The notes: generated from the sequence alone by a model not told the origin. Numbered from the stretch's first letter, positions 1-8,734 are shown. The stretch: 64,000 nucleotides of DNA from an uncultured Prochlorococcus sp. (GCF_902626525.1 NZ_CACOFR010000005.1:1-64000), one strand, 5' to 3'. Program-made: numbers and translations.

Positions 1-972
1 TTAGCTTTTCGTTTTTATAGAGAAATTGCAAGTTTTAATTGCTATGATAAGCAATCTTTATATTTTGGGGTTAGAGATTCATTTGATTGGTTGGATTGGT
101 TGCACTATGATAAAACGTTTAATGTGCAAGTAACTGGTAGAACATCTTCTTTAAGTCATACACATTTTACTGCCCTTGAAGTTAAAAATTCGATAACTGA
201 TTTGCAACAGGCAGTTTGGAATAAAAGATCAAATATTTGTTTAGATAATCCAGATTTTATAATTCATCTTCATTTAAATAATAATAAAGCAATTATGAGC
301 CTACAAAGTACTGTAGCAAGCTTACACAAGCGAGGTTATAGGCCTGCAGTTGGAAATGCACCATTAAAAGAAAATTTAGCTTCTGGATTGATAAATATGA
401 CTCAATGGAATGGCAAAGCTCCTTTAATTGATATTATGTGCGGTTCAGGAACTTTTTTAATTGAGGCAGTTAACCAATTTCTTGAAGTTCCTACGAATAT
501 TCATCAAGTATATCTTTTTGAGAATTGGTTGGACTTTAGAAAAGATATTTACCTTAATGAAAAAAATAAGGCAAAAAATAAAATTATTAATTATGCAAAA
601 TTACCAAAAATTATAGGCTGCGAAATTAATAAAAAGGTTTTTGAACAGGCGAAAGTAAATATATCATTGGCGGGACTCGAAGATTATATTGAACTTATCA
701 ATAATAATTTTTTAGAACTCCAATTAAAGTTGCCAAGTGGGATAATTATATGTAATCCACCATATGGCAAAAAATTGGGAGATGAAAATCAATTAATTTA
801 CTTATATGAACAAATGGGGACCTTTCTAAAGAATAACTTTTCTGGTTGGGAATTTTGGCTGCTAAGTGGTAATCCAAAACTAACAAAATATTTGAAAATG
901 AAATCTGCAATGAAAATTCCGGTGAGTAATGGGGGGATTGATTGCAGATGGATTAAGTATTTAATAAGGTAA
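1..972 (+). CDS. putative RNA (guanine-N2) methyltransferase, RlmL/UPF0020-like, 5'-truncated by window edge
   Basis: The reading frame is open from base 1, so the N-terminus lies outside the window and 323 codons are visible. The C-terminal half is a class I SAM-dependent methyltransferase. An Asp-Ile-Met-Cys-Gly-Ser-Gly-Thr SAM-binding loop lies at about nt 430-453, and an Asn-Pro-Pro-Tyr-Gly motif at about nt 751-768 is typical of enzymes that methylate an exocyclic base nitrogen. The upstream stretch fits the end of a THUMP-type RNA-binding region followed by the RGYR..AP.KE segment common in the COG0116 family. The family methylates 23S rRNA guanines in other bacteria; the exact target here is inferred. 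It converges on the following gene with a one-base gap. Confidence 0.8.
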   Translation, partial: LAFRFYREIASFNCYDKQSLYFGVRDSFDWLDWLHYDKTFNVQVTGRTSSLSHTHFTALEVKNSITDLQQAVWNKRSNICLDNPDFIIHLHLNNNKAIMSLQSTVASLHKRGYRPAVGNAPLKENLASGLINMTQWNGKAPLIDIMCGSGTFLIEAVNQFLEVPTNIHQVYLFENWLDFRKDIYLNEKNKAKNKIINYAKLPKIIGCEINKKVFEQAKVNISLAGLEDYIELINNNFLELQLKLPSGIIICNPPYGKKLGDENQLIYLYEQMGTFLKNNFSGWEFWLLSGNPKLTKYLKMKSAMKIPVSNGGIDCRWIKYLIR

Positions 973-973
973 T

Positions 974-1375
974 TTATTTTTTGCCTAAAACGGCTTTTGT
1001 TGTCTTGCCTAAACCTTCCAATGTTTGAGGAAGATAAGGTCCTTTTGCTAATTTTCCTCCAAGCTTTAAACTTATGCCTGCAAGCATTAAATCTATAAAT
1101 ATTATCAATAGTAAATTATATACAATATTCCAGTTATTATAATTTATTAGAAAAAGATAAAAGATAATATGGATACAAATTAGAACTAATAATAGTAATA
1201 TGCCTCCAATTGCTAAAAATATTCCACCACTAATTAGTCTTCTTTTTTCTCTATCTACCTCTTGAAGAGCTATTCTTACATGCAAATCCATTAATGAACT
1301 TGCAATAGCTGAAATTCTTGAAGCAGTATTTGCAAAGTTTTTATTTTTTGGTTTTTCCATATTATTTTCTGCCAC
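974..1375 (-). CDS. YqjE-like / phage-holin-superfamily (PF07332-type) membrane protein
   Basis: This 133-residue protein has an amphipathic N-terminal helix (about residues 15-45), two hydrophobic membrane helices (about 48-75 and 80-105) and a basic Gly-rich tail. That layout matches the 'actinobacteriophage holin III / YqjE' superfamily, which is widespread in cyanobacterial chromosomes and is not evidence of a phage. Its start overlaps the end of the upstream gene by 14 bases, so the two are probably co-translated. The same order (a DUF883-like protein, then a YqjE-like protein) is seen in the E. coli yqjD-yqjE pair. The function is unknown; a membrane-associated role is inferred from topology alone. 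Confidence 0.6.
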   Translation of the reverse strand: MAENNMEKPKNKNFANTASRISAIASSLMDLHVRIALQEVDREKRRLISGGIFLAIGGILLLLVLICIHIIFYLFLINYNNWNIVYNLLLIIFIDLMLAGISLKLGGKLAKGPYLPQTLEGLGKTTKAVLGKK

Positions 1376-1823
1376 TATTTAGTAGAGCTCCTATTAGTAA
1401 ACCAATACCAGCGGCAATAGCAATAGATAATATTGGTTTTTTTCTAATTGGACTTTCTATCTTTGGTCTTAGTGTATTGTTAAGTTCCTCTAATAACTCT
1501 TCTAATTGACTTTCAATAGGTTCTATTTTCTCTGATATCTCCCAATTATTTTCTCGGATTGAATCAATGATGTCATAAAGTTGGCGTTTTATTCCAATTG
1601 ATGAGGTTCCACTATGGCTCGCTATTACTTCAACTAAATCATCAATACTGCCTTTTGTGGCTTCAAGGGTTTGCTGAGCAATGGTAGGCCATTTTTCTTT
1701 TATTAAAGGTATTAAACTATCAATTTTTTCAAGCAACCATTTTTCCGAGATAACTTCTTTTTCAGGAAGTTCAGAGTCATCTTTTTTTTCTTCTAAATTT
1801 TTGGGAGGATGGTAAGTCTCCAT
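1362..1823 (-). CDS. YqjD/ElaB (DUF883)-like membrane-anchored protein
   Basis: This 153-residue protein has an acidic N-terminus, a long predicted helical region (residues 25-120) and a single C-terminal membrane anchor preceded by Arg-Lys-Lys-Pro, with a glycine-rich helix (Ala-Gly-Ile-Gly-Leu-Leu-Ile-Gly) and a final Gly-Arg-Lys. This C-tail arrangement is typical of YqjD/ElaB/YgaM proteins, which in E. coli are inner-membrane, ribosome-associated stationary-phase proteins. It is first in a two-gene unit with the YqjE-like gene and overlaps it by 14 bases. Similarity is judged by architecture; sequence identity to the E. coli proteins is likely low. Confidence 0.55.
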   Translation of the reverse strand: METYHPPKNLEEKKDDSELPEKEVISEKWLLEKIDSLIPLIKEKWPTIAQQTLEATKGSIDDLVEVIASHSGTSSIGIKRQLYDIIDSIRENNWEISEKIEPIESQLEELLEELNNTLRPKIESPIRKKPILSIAIAAGIGLLIGALLNSGRK

Positions 1824-1991
1824 TATTTAAACCAATTTATTTAAGATTAGACCCTATTTTCTTAATTTGGAACCCTTATCTAAAGATTTGTACGATTTAT
1901 AAAAATAAAAACATATAAAATTTTATTTACATTTTATTTTTCTACTCTGTTCTGCAAGAAGGTTTTGTTAAGCTATTACTGAATTTATTAA

Positions 1992-2147
1992 ATGAGTTTT
2001 AATTTCATCATGGATATCACATTTGCATCATTAATTTTTGCATCTCGCACAATCCCCACAGATTTTGGATTAGTAGCTGCAGCTATTGCAGGAGCTGGAA
2101 GTTTGCTATTCATCGCTTTAAGATTTGTCCCTGATGCTAGTAATTAA
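1992..2147 (+). CDS. small single-span membrane protein (51 aa), function unknown
   Basis: An ATG-to-TAA frame of 51 codons lies in an otherwise empty intergenic stretch. The product has a short N-terminal hydrophobic segment, a polar turn (Arg-Thr-Ile-Pro-Thr-Asp), and then an Ala/Gly-rich membrane helix from about residue 26 to 45 ending in Arg-Phe-Val-Pro-Asp. A second in-frame ATG at nt 2010 would give 45 residues. Size and topology resemble the small photosystem and cytochrome subunits of cyanobacteria, but it does not match PsbX, PsbM, PsbT, PsbK, PsaM, PetG or PetN as I know them. I do not recognise it; a thylakoid location is only a guess. Confidence 0.5.
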   Translation: MSFNFIMDITFASLIFASRTIPTDFGLVAAAIAGAGSLLFIALRFVPDASN

Positions 2148-2230
2148 AGAACAGGAACCATTTTAAATAAATTATATTTTCATCTCAATTTTATTTTCAA
2201 AATAGATTTGATTTACTTATCAATTAGATA

Positions 2231-2593
2231 ATGAATAGATGGGTTTTGCTAGAACATAAACTTTTTTCTTTTAACTCTCTAGATATTCATTATGATTTCC
2301 TTGTTGAAAATGGAATAGATTGTTTAACTTGGAAATTTATAAAAATACCTTTATTAAATCAAGACTCTATAGAAATTTTCAAGCAGCCAAATCATAGACT
2401 TGTATGGCTATCCAGAGTAGAACATGAACTTTCTGGAAATAGAGGCTTCGTAAAAAGAATCGATCATGGAATATTTAAAAACGTTTCTGATAAATTTGAC
2501 TCTGAAGATTTTCGATTCATTTTGGATGGCGAACTTCTTTATGGTTTGTTTGAAATTAAGGGTAATTCTTGTAGATTGAGCAAAAATAATTAA
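2231..2593 (+). CDS. stand-alone LigD 3'-phosphoesterase-like domain protein
   Basis: This 120-residue protein looks like a minimal version of the PF13298 'DNA polymerase ligase / LigD phosphoesterase' domain. It has an N-terminal Leu-Glu-His, then an Ile-His-Tyr-Asp-Phe segment matching the family's LHYDFR core, an Asn-His-Arg-Leu-Val-Trp-Leu segment, and a Ser-Gly-Asn-Arg-Gly-Phe-Val-Lys-Arg-Ile-Asp-His-Gly stretch resembling the shorter 'SGGRG.V.R.D.G' variants in other bacteria. The putative metal-binding His and Asp residues are present, but the Arg after the Asp-Phe pair is Leu. In NHEJ ligases this domain resects 3'-phosphate or ribonucleotide ends. No Ku or ligase gene is nearby; smc follows 82 bases downstream. 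Assignment is by motif only. Confidence 0.5.
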   Translation: MNRWVLLEHKLFSFNSLDIHYDFLVENGIDCLTWKFIKIPLLNQDSIEIFKQPNHRLVWLSRVEHELSGNRGFVKRIDHGIFKNVSDKFDSEDFRFILDGELLYGLFEIKGNSCRLSKNN

Positions 2594-2675
2594 TATTGAT
2601 TTATAAATAATCGTAATATTTCTATTGAGAATTTTTGGAAATTAGTTATTCTTATTTAGCTATTGAGACTTGAGA

Positions 2676-5600
2676 TTGGTATATATCAATCAGGTCGAGT
2701 TTGAAAATTTTAAATCTTTTGGGGGAATTGTAAAGATTCCTCTTGAAGAAGGTTTTACAGTGGTTACGGGTCCTAACGGTTCTGGGAAAAGTAATATTTT
2801 AGATGGAATTTTATTTTGTTTAGGTTTAGCTAATAGTAGAGGAATGAGGGCAGAAAGATTACCAGATCTTATAAATAACTCTAAAGTTAAAGAGGGTAAG
2901 TCATCCGAAACATTTGTATCGGTAAAATTTAATATTCAAGATTGGTCTCCTAGAGAGGACCTTCCTCCCTTGGAACTTGAAGAAGAAGAAATTGCTCTTA
3001 ATAAAGGTCAAAAAGAATGGGTAGTTTCTAGAAAATTAAGGCTTATGCCTGGCGGTTCTTATGCCTCTACTTATACTTCTGACGGAAAACAATGCACCTT
3101 GCAACAAATACAAAGAATATTAAGGGAAATTAGTGTTGATCCCGAGGGCAGCAATGTTGTTATGCAGGGTGATGTAACGAGAATAGTATCAATGAATAAT
3201 AAGGAGAGGAGAAATCTTATTGATGAATTAGCAGGAGTAGCACTTTTTGATACAAGAATAGAACAAACTAATGCAAAATTAAATGATGTTTTCGAAAGAC
3301 AAGAAAGGTGTGAAATTTTAGAAAATGAATTGCAATCTAGTAAAAATAAGCTTGAAAAAGAATGTGAAAAAGCACAGCGATATAAAGAATTAAAAGCAAA
3401 ATTGCTTCAAATATTAGAATTAGAGAAAGTTCTTATTTTTGATAAACAAGTAAAGCATGTTGAATCCATAAAGAAAAAAGAAACTGAAATTGAAAAAAAT
3501 AAAATACTCTTTAATGAACAAAAAGAATCTATTAACAAAGAAATATTAGTCTTAGAAGGTGCTTTGAAAATTTTGGTTGCTGAGCTTAAGGAGAAAGGAG
3601 AGGATAAATTGATAAAAGTGAATTCTGATATTGGAAGTATTAATTCTAGTTTGAGAGAACTTGATAGAGTATCAAGTTTGAATAAAGAAGAGGGCATTAA
3701 ATTACAAAAGCAAAGAGATGAAATTGCAAGATCTAAGAGGAATATCGAGTCAGAGAAAAACAGACAAGAAAATTTTGATGAAAATTTTTTAAATAAATTG
3801 AACTCGCAAATTGATGTTCTTACATCCAAACATAAATTATCCAGAAAAAAACTTTCTGATGCAGCTGGAGAATCTGGAGAATTCTCAAAACAAAGTATTA
3901 AATTAAATGCCGAGCTTGAAAGTATAAAAAATAAAATTAATCCTTTGGAAATAAAAAAAAGAAAAGTTGAAGAAGAAATGATTCAAAATAATATTCAAAA
4001 AGATGCAATATCTTCTCAGATATATGCATTAGCTTTAGAAAAGCAGAAACTTTTAGAGGGAAATCAAAGAAAAAAAGAGACATCTGATATAAATAAAAGT
4101 AACTTATCAAGTAATAGCTCAGAAATAAATTCTTTAAAAAATGAAATTGATTTATTAAATAAAACTAAAATAAGACTAAACAACGAGCAATTAAGGCTTG
4201 AAAAGGATTTATCTAGATCTGAAAGTAGAAAGGAGGCTTTAAATGAATCTAGAGGTTCATACGCTCTCAGAATTCTTTTAGAAGCAGGGTTAGAGGGTAT
4301 ACATGGTTATGTGGCTCAACTTGGAGAGGTCAGTGAGAAAAATAGATATGCATTAGAAATTGCTGCTGGAAATAGACTTGGACAAATAGTTGTTGATAAT
4401 GATCATATTGCTTCAAAAGCAATTGAAATTCTTAAAAAAAAGAAAGCGGGAAGATTAACTTTTTTACCTTTAAATAGAATAAAAAGTCAAAAGAAGAATT
4501 ATTCAATTTCAAGATTTGAAAATAATAGAGAGCCTGGATTTATTGATAAAGCAATTAATCTAATCACTTTCGATGAGGTTTATTCAGATGTTTTTAGATA
4601 CGTTTTTGGAGATACGTTGATTTTTTCAGACTTAGCTTCTGCTAGGTTATCTAAACAAAAAAATAGGCTGGTTACTTTAAGTGGTGAACTTTTAGAAGCA
4701 AGTGGTGCTATCACAGGTGGTAGCAAGTTAAATAAAGATTTAGCTTATAGATTTGGAATTAATAATGATCTTGATGATACTAGCCCTATAAAAGAAAGAT
4801 TATTGGTTATTGAAGAGGCTTTAAAAGAGTCAAATAATGATTTGATCATAAAAAATAGTAGACTCAATAAATTAAATTCTAACCGTAGTCAAATAATTGA
4901 GGTTTGTGCCTCATTTAATAAAGAAATTGAAGTAAATCAAAATTCTCTAGAAGTTGTAATGAAAAGAGTTGATGATTTGAAATCAAGATTAAATAAACTT
5001 AATAGTGCTAATAATTTATTAGTTGAGGAGCTAGATCGTTTAAAAAATGAACTGAAGCCTCATTATGATAAATTTAATCAATTACAAATCATTCTTAAGG
5101 AGAATTATGAAAAAAATCAAAATTCATCATTAATAGCTTTTAATAACGATTTTAATAATCTTGATAAAGAACTTCAATTACTTATTAAGGAGAGAGATAA
5201 TTTACTGGATAAAAAGAATCAATTTGCTTTAGATAAAGAGCGTATCAATAATTCTTTAAAAATTACATTATTACAAGAAAAAAACTTGCAGGAATCTATC
5301 AAAGAACTTGCAATTGCTCATAATGAATGGATAGAGAAAAGAGATAAATTTAAAAAAGAGCTTTTAGTTCTTGATACTCAAAAAAATTCTTTAGAGAAGG
5401 ATTTAGGTTTATTGAGAAGGAAAAGAGATGAATTAAACACTTCAATTTCAAATAAAAGGCAAGATTATAATAACTATCTATTGAAGCTTGAATATCTTGA
5501 AAGGGATATGCAATCTTTGAAAGAAGAGATGAGGAGCGAGAAAATAAAATTAGAAAATTATAAAAAAGATCTACCTGATCCTTCCCCCAAATTTGGAGAA

Positions 5601-6260
5601 TATGAAGGAAAGAGTCTTGAATCTTTGCAATCAGAAATCTCGATTATAAATGCAAAACTTCAAAGTTTAGAACCTGTAAATATGTTGGCTCTTGATGAAT
5701 TAGAAGAATTAATTGAGAGATTAAATGGATTAAGAGAAAAATTAGAAATTCTATCTAATGAAAGATCTGAATTATTACTGCGAATAGAAACTGTATCTAC
5801 TTTGCGGCAAGAGGCTTTTATGCAAGCATTTGTAGAAGTTGATAAACACTTTAGAGAAATTTTTGCAAATTTATCAGATGGGGATGGTTTCTTACAGCTT
5901 GAAAATCCTAACTCTCCTTTGGAAGGAGGCTTAACTTTAGTTGCTCATCCTAAGGGAAAAAATGTTAGAAGATTAGCTTCTATGTCGGGTGGTGAAAAAT
6001 CATTAACTGCCTTAAGTTTTTTATTTGCTTTGCAAAAGTATAAACCTTCGCCTTTTTATGCATTAGATGAGGTTGATAGTTTTTTAGATGGTATAAATGT
6101 TGAAAGGTTGTCAAAATTAATATCTAATCAGTCATCAAATGCTCAATTTATAGTCGTAAGCCATAGAAGACCTATGATAAGTGCATCTGAACGAACAATT
6201 GGTGTCGCGCAAGCGAGAGGTGCTAATACTCAAGTTGTTGGGTTACCAAATGCTGCATAA
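2676..6260 (+). CDS. smc: chromosome segregation protein SMC
   Basis: This is the condensin-type ATPase that compacts and organises the chromosome with ScpA/ScpB. The layout is complete: an N-terminal ATP-binding half with Walker A Gly-Pro-Asn-Gly-Ser-Gly-Lys-Ser (about residues 33-40), a long coiled coil, a hinge around residues 520-690, a second coiled coil, and a C-terminal half with signature Met-Ser-Gly-Gly-Glu-Lys-Ser and Walker B Ala-Leu-Asp-Glu-Val-Asp. At about 1194 residues it has normal family length. The start is a TTG either way; TTG at 2676 gives Met-Val-Tyr-Ile-Asn-Gln-Val, the pattern usual for cyanobacterial SMC, whereas TTG at 2670 would add two residues. No scpA or scpB lies in the window. 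Confidence 0.97.
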   Translation: MVYINQVEFENFKSFGGIVKIPLEEGFTVVTGPNGSGKSNILDGILFCLGLANSRGMRAERLPDLINNSKVKEGKSSETFVSVKFNIQDWSPREDLPPLELEEEEIALNKGQKEWVVSRKLRLMPGGSYASTYTSDGKQCTLQQIQRILREISVDPEGSNVVMQGDVTRIVSMNNKERRNLIDELAGVALFDTRIEQTNAKLNDVFERQERCEILENELQSSKNKLEKECEKAQRYKELKAKLLQILELEKVLIFDKQVKHVESIKKKETEIEKNKILFNEQKESINKEILVLEGALKILVAELKEKGEDKLIKVNSDIGSINSSLRELDRVSSLNKEEGIKLQKQRDEIARSKRNIESEKNRQENFDENFLNKLNSQIDVLTSKHKLSRKKLSDAAGESGEFSKQSIKLNAELESIKNKINPLEIKKRKVEEEMIQNNIQKDAISSQIYALALEKQKLLEGNQRKKETSDINKSNLSSNSSEINSLKNEIDLLNKTKIRLNNEQLRLEKDLSRSESRKEALNESRGSYALRILLEAGLEGIHGYVAQLGEVSEKNRYALEIAAGNRLGQIVVDNDHIASKAIEILKKKKAGRLTFLPLNRIKSQKKNYSISRFENNREPGFIDKAINLITFDEVYSDVFRYVFGDTLIFSDLASARLSKQKNRLVTLSGELLEASGAITGGSKLNKDLAYRFGINNDLDDTSPIKERLLVIEEALKESNNDLIIKNSRLNKLNSNRSQIIEVCASFNKEIEVNQNSLEVVMKRVDDLKSRLNKLNSANNLLVEELDRLKNELKPHYDKFNQLQIILKENYEKNQNSSLIAFNNDFNNLDKELQLLIKERDNLLDKKNQFALDKERINNSLKITLLQEKNLQESIKELAIAHNEWIEKRDKFKKELLVLDTQKNSLEKDLGLLRRKRDELNTSISNKRQDYNNYLLKLEYLERDMQSLKEEMRSEKIKLENYKKDLPDPSPKFGEYEGKSLESLQSEISIINAKLQSLEPVNMLALDELEELIERLNGLREKLEILSNERSELLLRIETVSTLRQEAFMQAFVEVDKHFREIFANLSDGDGFLQLENPNSPLEGGLTLVAHPKGKNVRRLASMSGGEKSLTALSFLFALQKYKPSPFYALDEVDSFLDGINVERLSKLISNQSSNAQFIVVSHRRPMISASERTIGVAQARGANTQVVGLPNAA

Positions 6261-6305
6261 TCCCAATTTTTCAAATTTATACGTCAGAATGATAAAAAGT
6301 TATTA

Positions 6306-7358
6306 ATGAGTTTGTCTAACACATCTGCTAATAAGAATAGTTTTAATTCTGTTCCTAGTGAACGGTTATGGTTAAGATCAGAATTGATGGGAACACAAGT
6401 TATAACTACTGATACTGGTAGGCGGTTAGGTGTAGTTGGTGAAGTTGTCGTTGATATTGATAGAAGAGAGGTAGTCGCTTTGGGACTTAGAGATAATCCC
6501 CTTACAAGATTTTTACCAGGCTTACCAAAATGGATGCCCTTAGAAAGTATAAAACAAGTTGGAGATGTCATATTAGTCGATTCTCTAGATTCATTAAATG
6601 ATGATTTTTCTCCAGAAAGATATGGAAAAGTAATTAATTGTCAAGTGATTACAGAATCTGGACAACTTTTGGGTAGAGTTCTCGGGTTTTCATTTGATAT
6701 CGAGACTGGGGATTTGATTTCTCTTGTCATGGGCGCAGTCGGTGTTCCGCTTTTAGGTGAGGGAGTTTTAAGTACTTGGGAAATTCCTGTGGAGGAAATA
6801 GTAAGTAGCGGTACGGATAGAATTATTGTTTATGAAGGTGCTGAACAGAAATTGAACCAATTAAGTAGTGGACTTCTTGAGAAACTTGGAGTTGGAAGTT
6901 CTTCATGGGATGAAAGGGAAGCAAGTGGATATTCAGCAAATCTTGTGCCAGTTGAGAATCAGTTGCTGTCTGGTACGGAATCAGAACAACAAAATAATTT
7001 GGTTGAAGAATATGAAGAAGAAGTTTTTGAACAAGATGATTATGAAGATGATGATAATTATGAAGATGAACTTGAATATGTTGAAATAAAGGGTTCTTCA
7101 CGAGAAACTAATAACCGAAAAAGGCTATATATGGATAATGATTATCCTAGTCAACTTGAGAATTCAAATGAAGATAATCAAATAGAGGAAGAAAAAAATA
7201 TTAATTTCAAACAAAAGATAAAATCAAATGCTAATTTGGCATCGAAAAGACCAATTCAAAATGCAACAGAAACTTTAGATATTGAACCACTAGATGAAAA
7301 AAATTTAATTAAAGAAAAAAAACAATCAGAAAATTTTGAAATTGATGATCCTTGGTAA
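6306..7358 (+). CDS. protein with two PRC-barrel domains and a long acidic tail
   Basis: This 350-residue protein has two tandem PRC-barrel-like modules, at about residues 22-100 and 103-180. Each begins with a 'G..V.T..G..LG.V' strand pair and continues with strands such as Val-Val-Val-Asp-Ile-Asp. After about residue 195 the sequence turns low-complexity and acidic (runs of Glu, Asp and Tyr near 230-260), ending in a charged tail likely to be disordered. PRC-barrels occur in photosynthetic reaction centre subunit H and in RimM; in cyanobacteria such double-barrel proteins are conserved but poorly characterised. It sits 45 bases after smc, same strand, possibly cotranscribed. It is probably a cytosolic adaptor; partner unknown. 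Confidence 0.75.
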   Translation: MSLSNTSANKNSFNSVPSERLWLRSELMGTQVITTDTGRRLGVVGEVVVDIDRREVVALGLRDNPLTRFLPGLPKWMPLESIKQVGDVILVDSLDSLNDDFSPERYGKVINCQVITESGQLLGRVLGFSFDIETGDLISLVMGAVGVPLLGEGVLSTWEIPVEEIVSSGTDRIIVYEGAEQKLNQLSSGLLEKLGVGSSSWDEREASGYSANLVPVENQLLSGTESEQQNNLVEEYEEEVFEQDDYEDDDNYEDELEYVEIKGSSRETNNRKRLYMDNDYPSQLENSNEDNQIEEEKNINFKQKIKSNANLASKRPIQNATETLDIEPLDEKNLIKEKKQSENFEIDDPW

Positions 7359-8627
7359 TTAATGAAGTTTTTTTATTGAATCAAAAACTATATAAGCAAG
7401 TTTCTTTGCGGCACCTTTTTCCCCTCTCTCTTTGAGTAAATTTTCAGTAATACTTTTTAAGTGATCTCTATTTTTAATTAAAAATAATACTTCTCTTGCA
7501 ATTGTTTTAGGTGTGATATTTCCTATCCTTTCTGGAACAATCATTTTTTTTGCTTTAATATTTGGCCAAGCAAAAAACTTCTTTTTTTTGAAATAGAAAT
7601 ATTTAACAATAAAAGTTAGGAATCTATTAATAAATGAAATTTTTCCAATTACCCCCAAGATACCGTCCCAAGCATTCATCATATCTAAATGTTGAGTTGG
7701 TAGAACAACTAACATTGGAAGAGCAATAGCTGCTAATTCTGCAGTATTTGCTCCTACAGTTGTAATCGCCAGATCACATTCTTTTAATATTTCATAACAG
7801 GGATGTTTCTTAATTAGATATATTCTTGTATTTTTTGATGTTTCAATTACATAATCAAAATTGGAGTCTTTAATGTTCTTAATTGTTTTGATTTTTGATG
7901 AGTAATATTTTGCAATTGGATTTTTCTCGCTTTGAAAGAATAGATATTCGCTTTTAGTAGTAGTTGGAGCAATAGGGATTATAAAAGTTATATTTTGATT
8001 TTTTTTAGCTATATGATCTGCTATTTCTAAGAAGAAAGGAATTCCAATAGAAAGCTTGGCCTTTTTAGAACCAGGTAACAATGCAATATAACGTTTCCCT
8101 TTATCTTTTAATAATATTTCACTATTTAGTTTGATGTCTGCCATCAAATCGCCTACAATTTGACATTTATTTTTATATCTTTTTGGGATTAACTCCTTTA
8201 CTTTTGCATTCATAGCTGCAATTTTGTTTGTCCATTGAGGCCATCTTGAGATCCATTCAGCATATGTGATATTAATGTAACCTAATCTTTTAGCGAGTAA
8301 AATACTCCAAAATTGATCCCCACCAAGGAAAATAACTATCCCTTTTTGTGGCCAACTTGCAAAAGAGTATGGTTTTATTAATAATTGCCAAAAACTGTTT
8401 GCATTTATTATTAATTCAAATTTATTCCATGAATTTGCGACTGTGAATTCTTTACCAGTGGCATTTGGGCAAGGAACCAGGACTAACCTGAGAGTAAAAT
8501 TCAGTTTATCGTTATCACATAGAGATTTATTTATTTTGTTAAGCTCATCTACCACAGGTCTTACCCATGTCGCTAACTCACCTGGCCCATTGGAAACTAA
8601 AACTACTGCAAGTGATTTTTTTTTCAT
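7359..8627 (-). CDS. LpxB-like (lipid-A-disaccharide synthase-related) glycosyltransferase
   Basis: The protein has 422 residues with an N-terminal Val-Ser-Asn-Gly-Pro-Gly-Glu-Leu loop (residues 9-16), the glycosyltransferase family-19/LpxB signature position, followed by a second Rossmann half with Ala-Leu-Leu-Pro-Gly-Ser-Lys (about residues 180-186) and Thr-Val-Gly-Ala-Asn-Thr-Ala-Glu. The ATG at 8627 is chosen because the frame upstream runs through the tRNA-Leu gene. LpxB proper joins UDP-diacylglucosamine and lipid X; this is a diverged cyanobacterial relative and its sugar substrate is unknown. A second, distinct LpxB-like gene lies at 60373-61575. It converges with the PRC-barrel gene with no gap. 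Confidence 0.7.
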   Translation of the reverse strand: MKKKSLAVVLVSNGPGELATWVRPVVDELNKINKSLCDNDKLNFTLRLVLVPCPNATGKEFTVANSWNKFELIINANSFWQLLIKPYSFASWPQKGIVIFLGGDQFWSILLAKRLGYINITYAEWISRWPQWTNKIAAMNAKVKELIPKRYKNKCQIVGDLMADIKLNSEILLKDKGKRYIALLPGSKKAKLSIGIPFFLEIADHIAKKNQNITFIIPIAPTTTKSEYLFFQSEKNPIAKYYSSKIKTIKNIKDSNFDYVIETSKNTRIYLIKKHPCYEILKECDLAITTVGANTAELAAIALPMLVVLPTQHLDMMNAWDGILGVIGKISFINRFLTFIVKYFYFKKKKFFAWPNIKAKKMIVPERIGNITPKTIAREVLFLIKNRDHLKSITENLLKERGEKGAAKKLAYIVFDSIKKLH

Positions 8628-8653
8628 TGCAGTCAGACCAGAATAAATCAAAT

Positions 8654-8734
8654 GCGGACGGCGAGACTTGAACTCGCAAGGCCTAAGCCACACGCTCCTT
8701 AGACGTGCGCGTCTACCAATTCCGCCACGTCCGC
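8654..8734 (-). tRNA. tRNA-Leu, anticodon AAG as read
   Basis: Reading the reverse strand gives an 81-nt class II tRNA without an encoded CCA. A 7-bp acceptor stem (GCGGACG with CGTCCGC) encloses a D-arm containing AATTGGTAGACGC, an anticodon stem CACGT/GCGTG around the loop CTAAGGA, a short variable arm, and a T-arm with GTTCAAGTC. The loop places AAG at positions 34-36 (window 8698-8700), a leucine anticodon for CUN codons. An A at position 34 is unusual in bacteria outside tRNA-Arg(ACG). It lies immediately upstream of the LpxB-like gene on the same strand. Confidence 0.93.

Noticed and set aside
974..1375. Phage-holin-like gene as a sign of a prophage
   Set aside because: The family is common in bacterial chromosomes and no other phage gene is near; the E. 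coli YqjE analogy fits better.
3407..3829. Reverse-strand open frame inside smc (140 codons)
   Set aside because: It is antisense to a well-supported coiled-coil coding region, and its Ser/Phe/Leu-rich translation is what the reverse of a Lys/Glu-rich sequence gives.
8654..8734. tRNA-Leu as an integration site for a genomic island
   Set aside because: No integrase, no direct repeat of the tRNA 3' end seen nearby, and the flanking genes are housekeeping genes.
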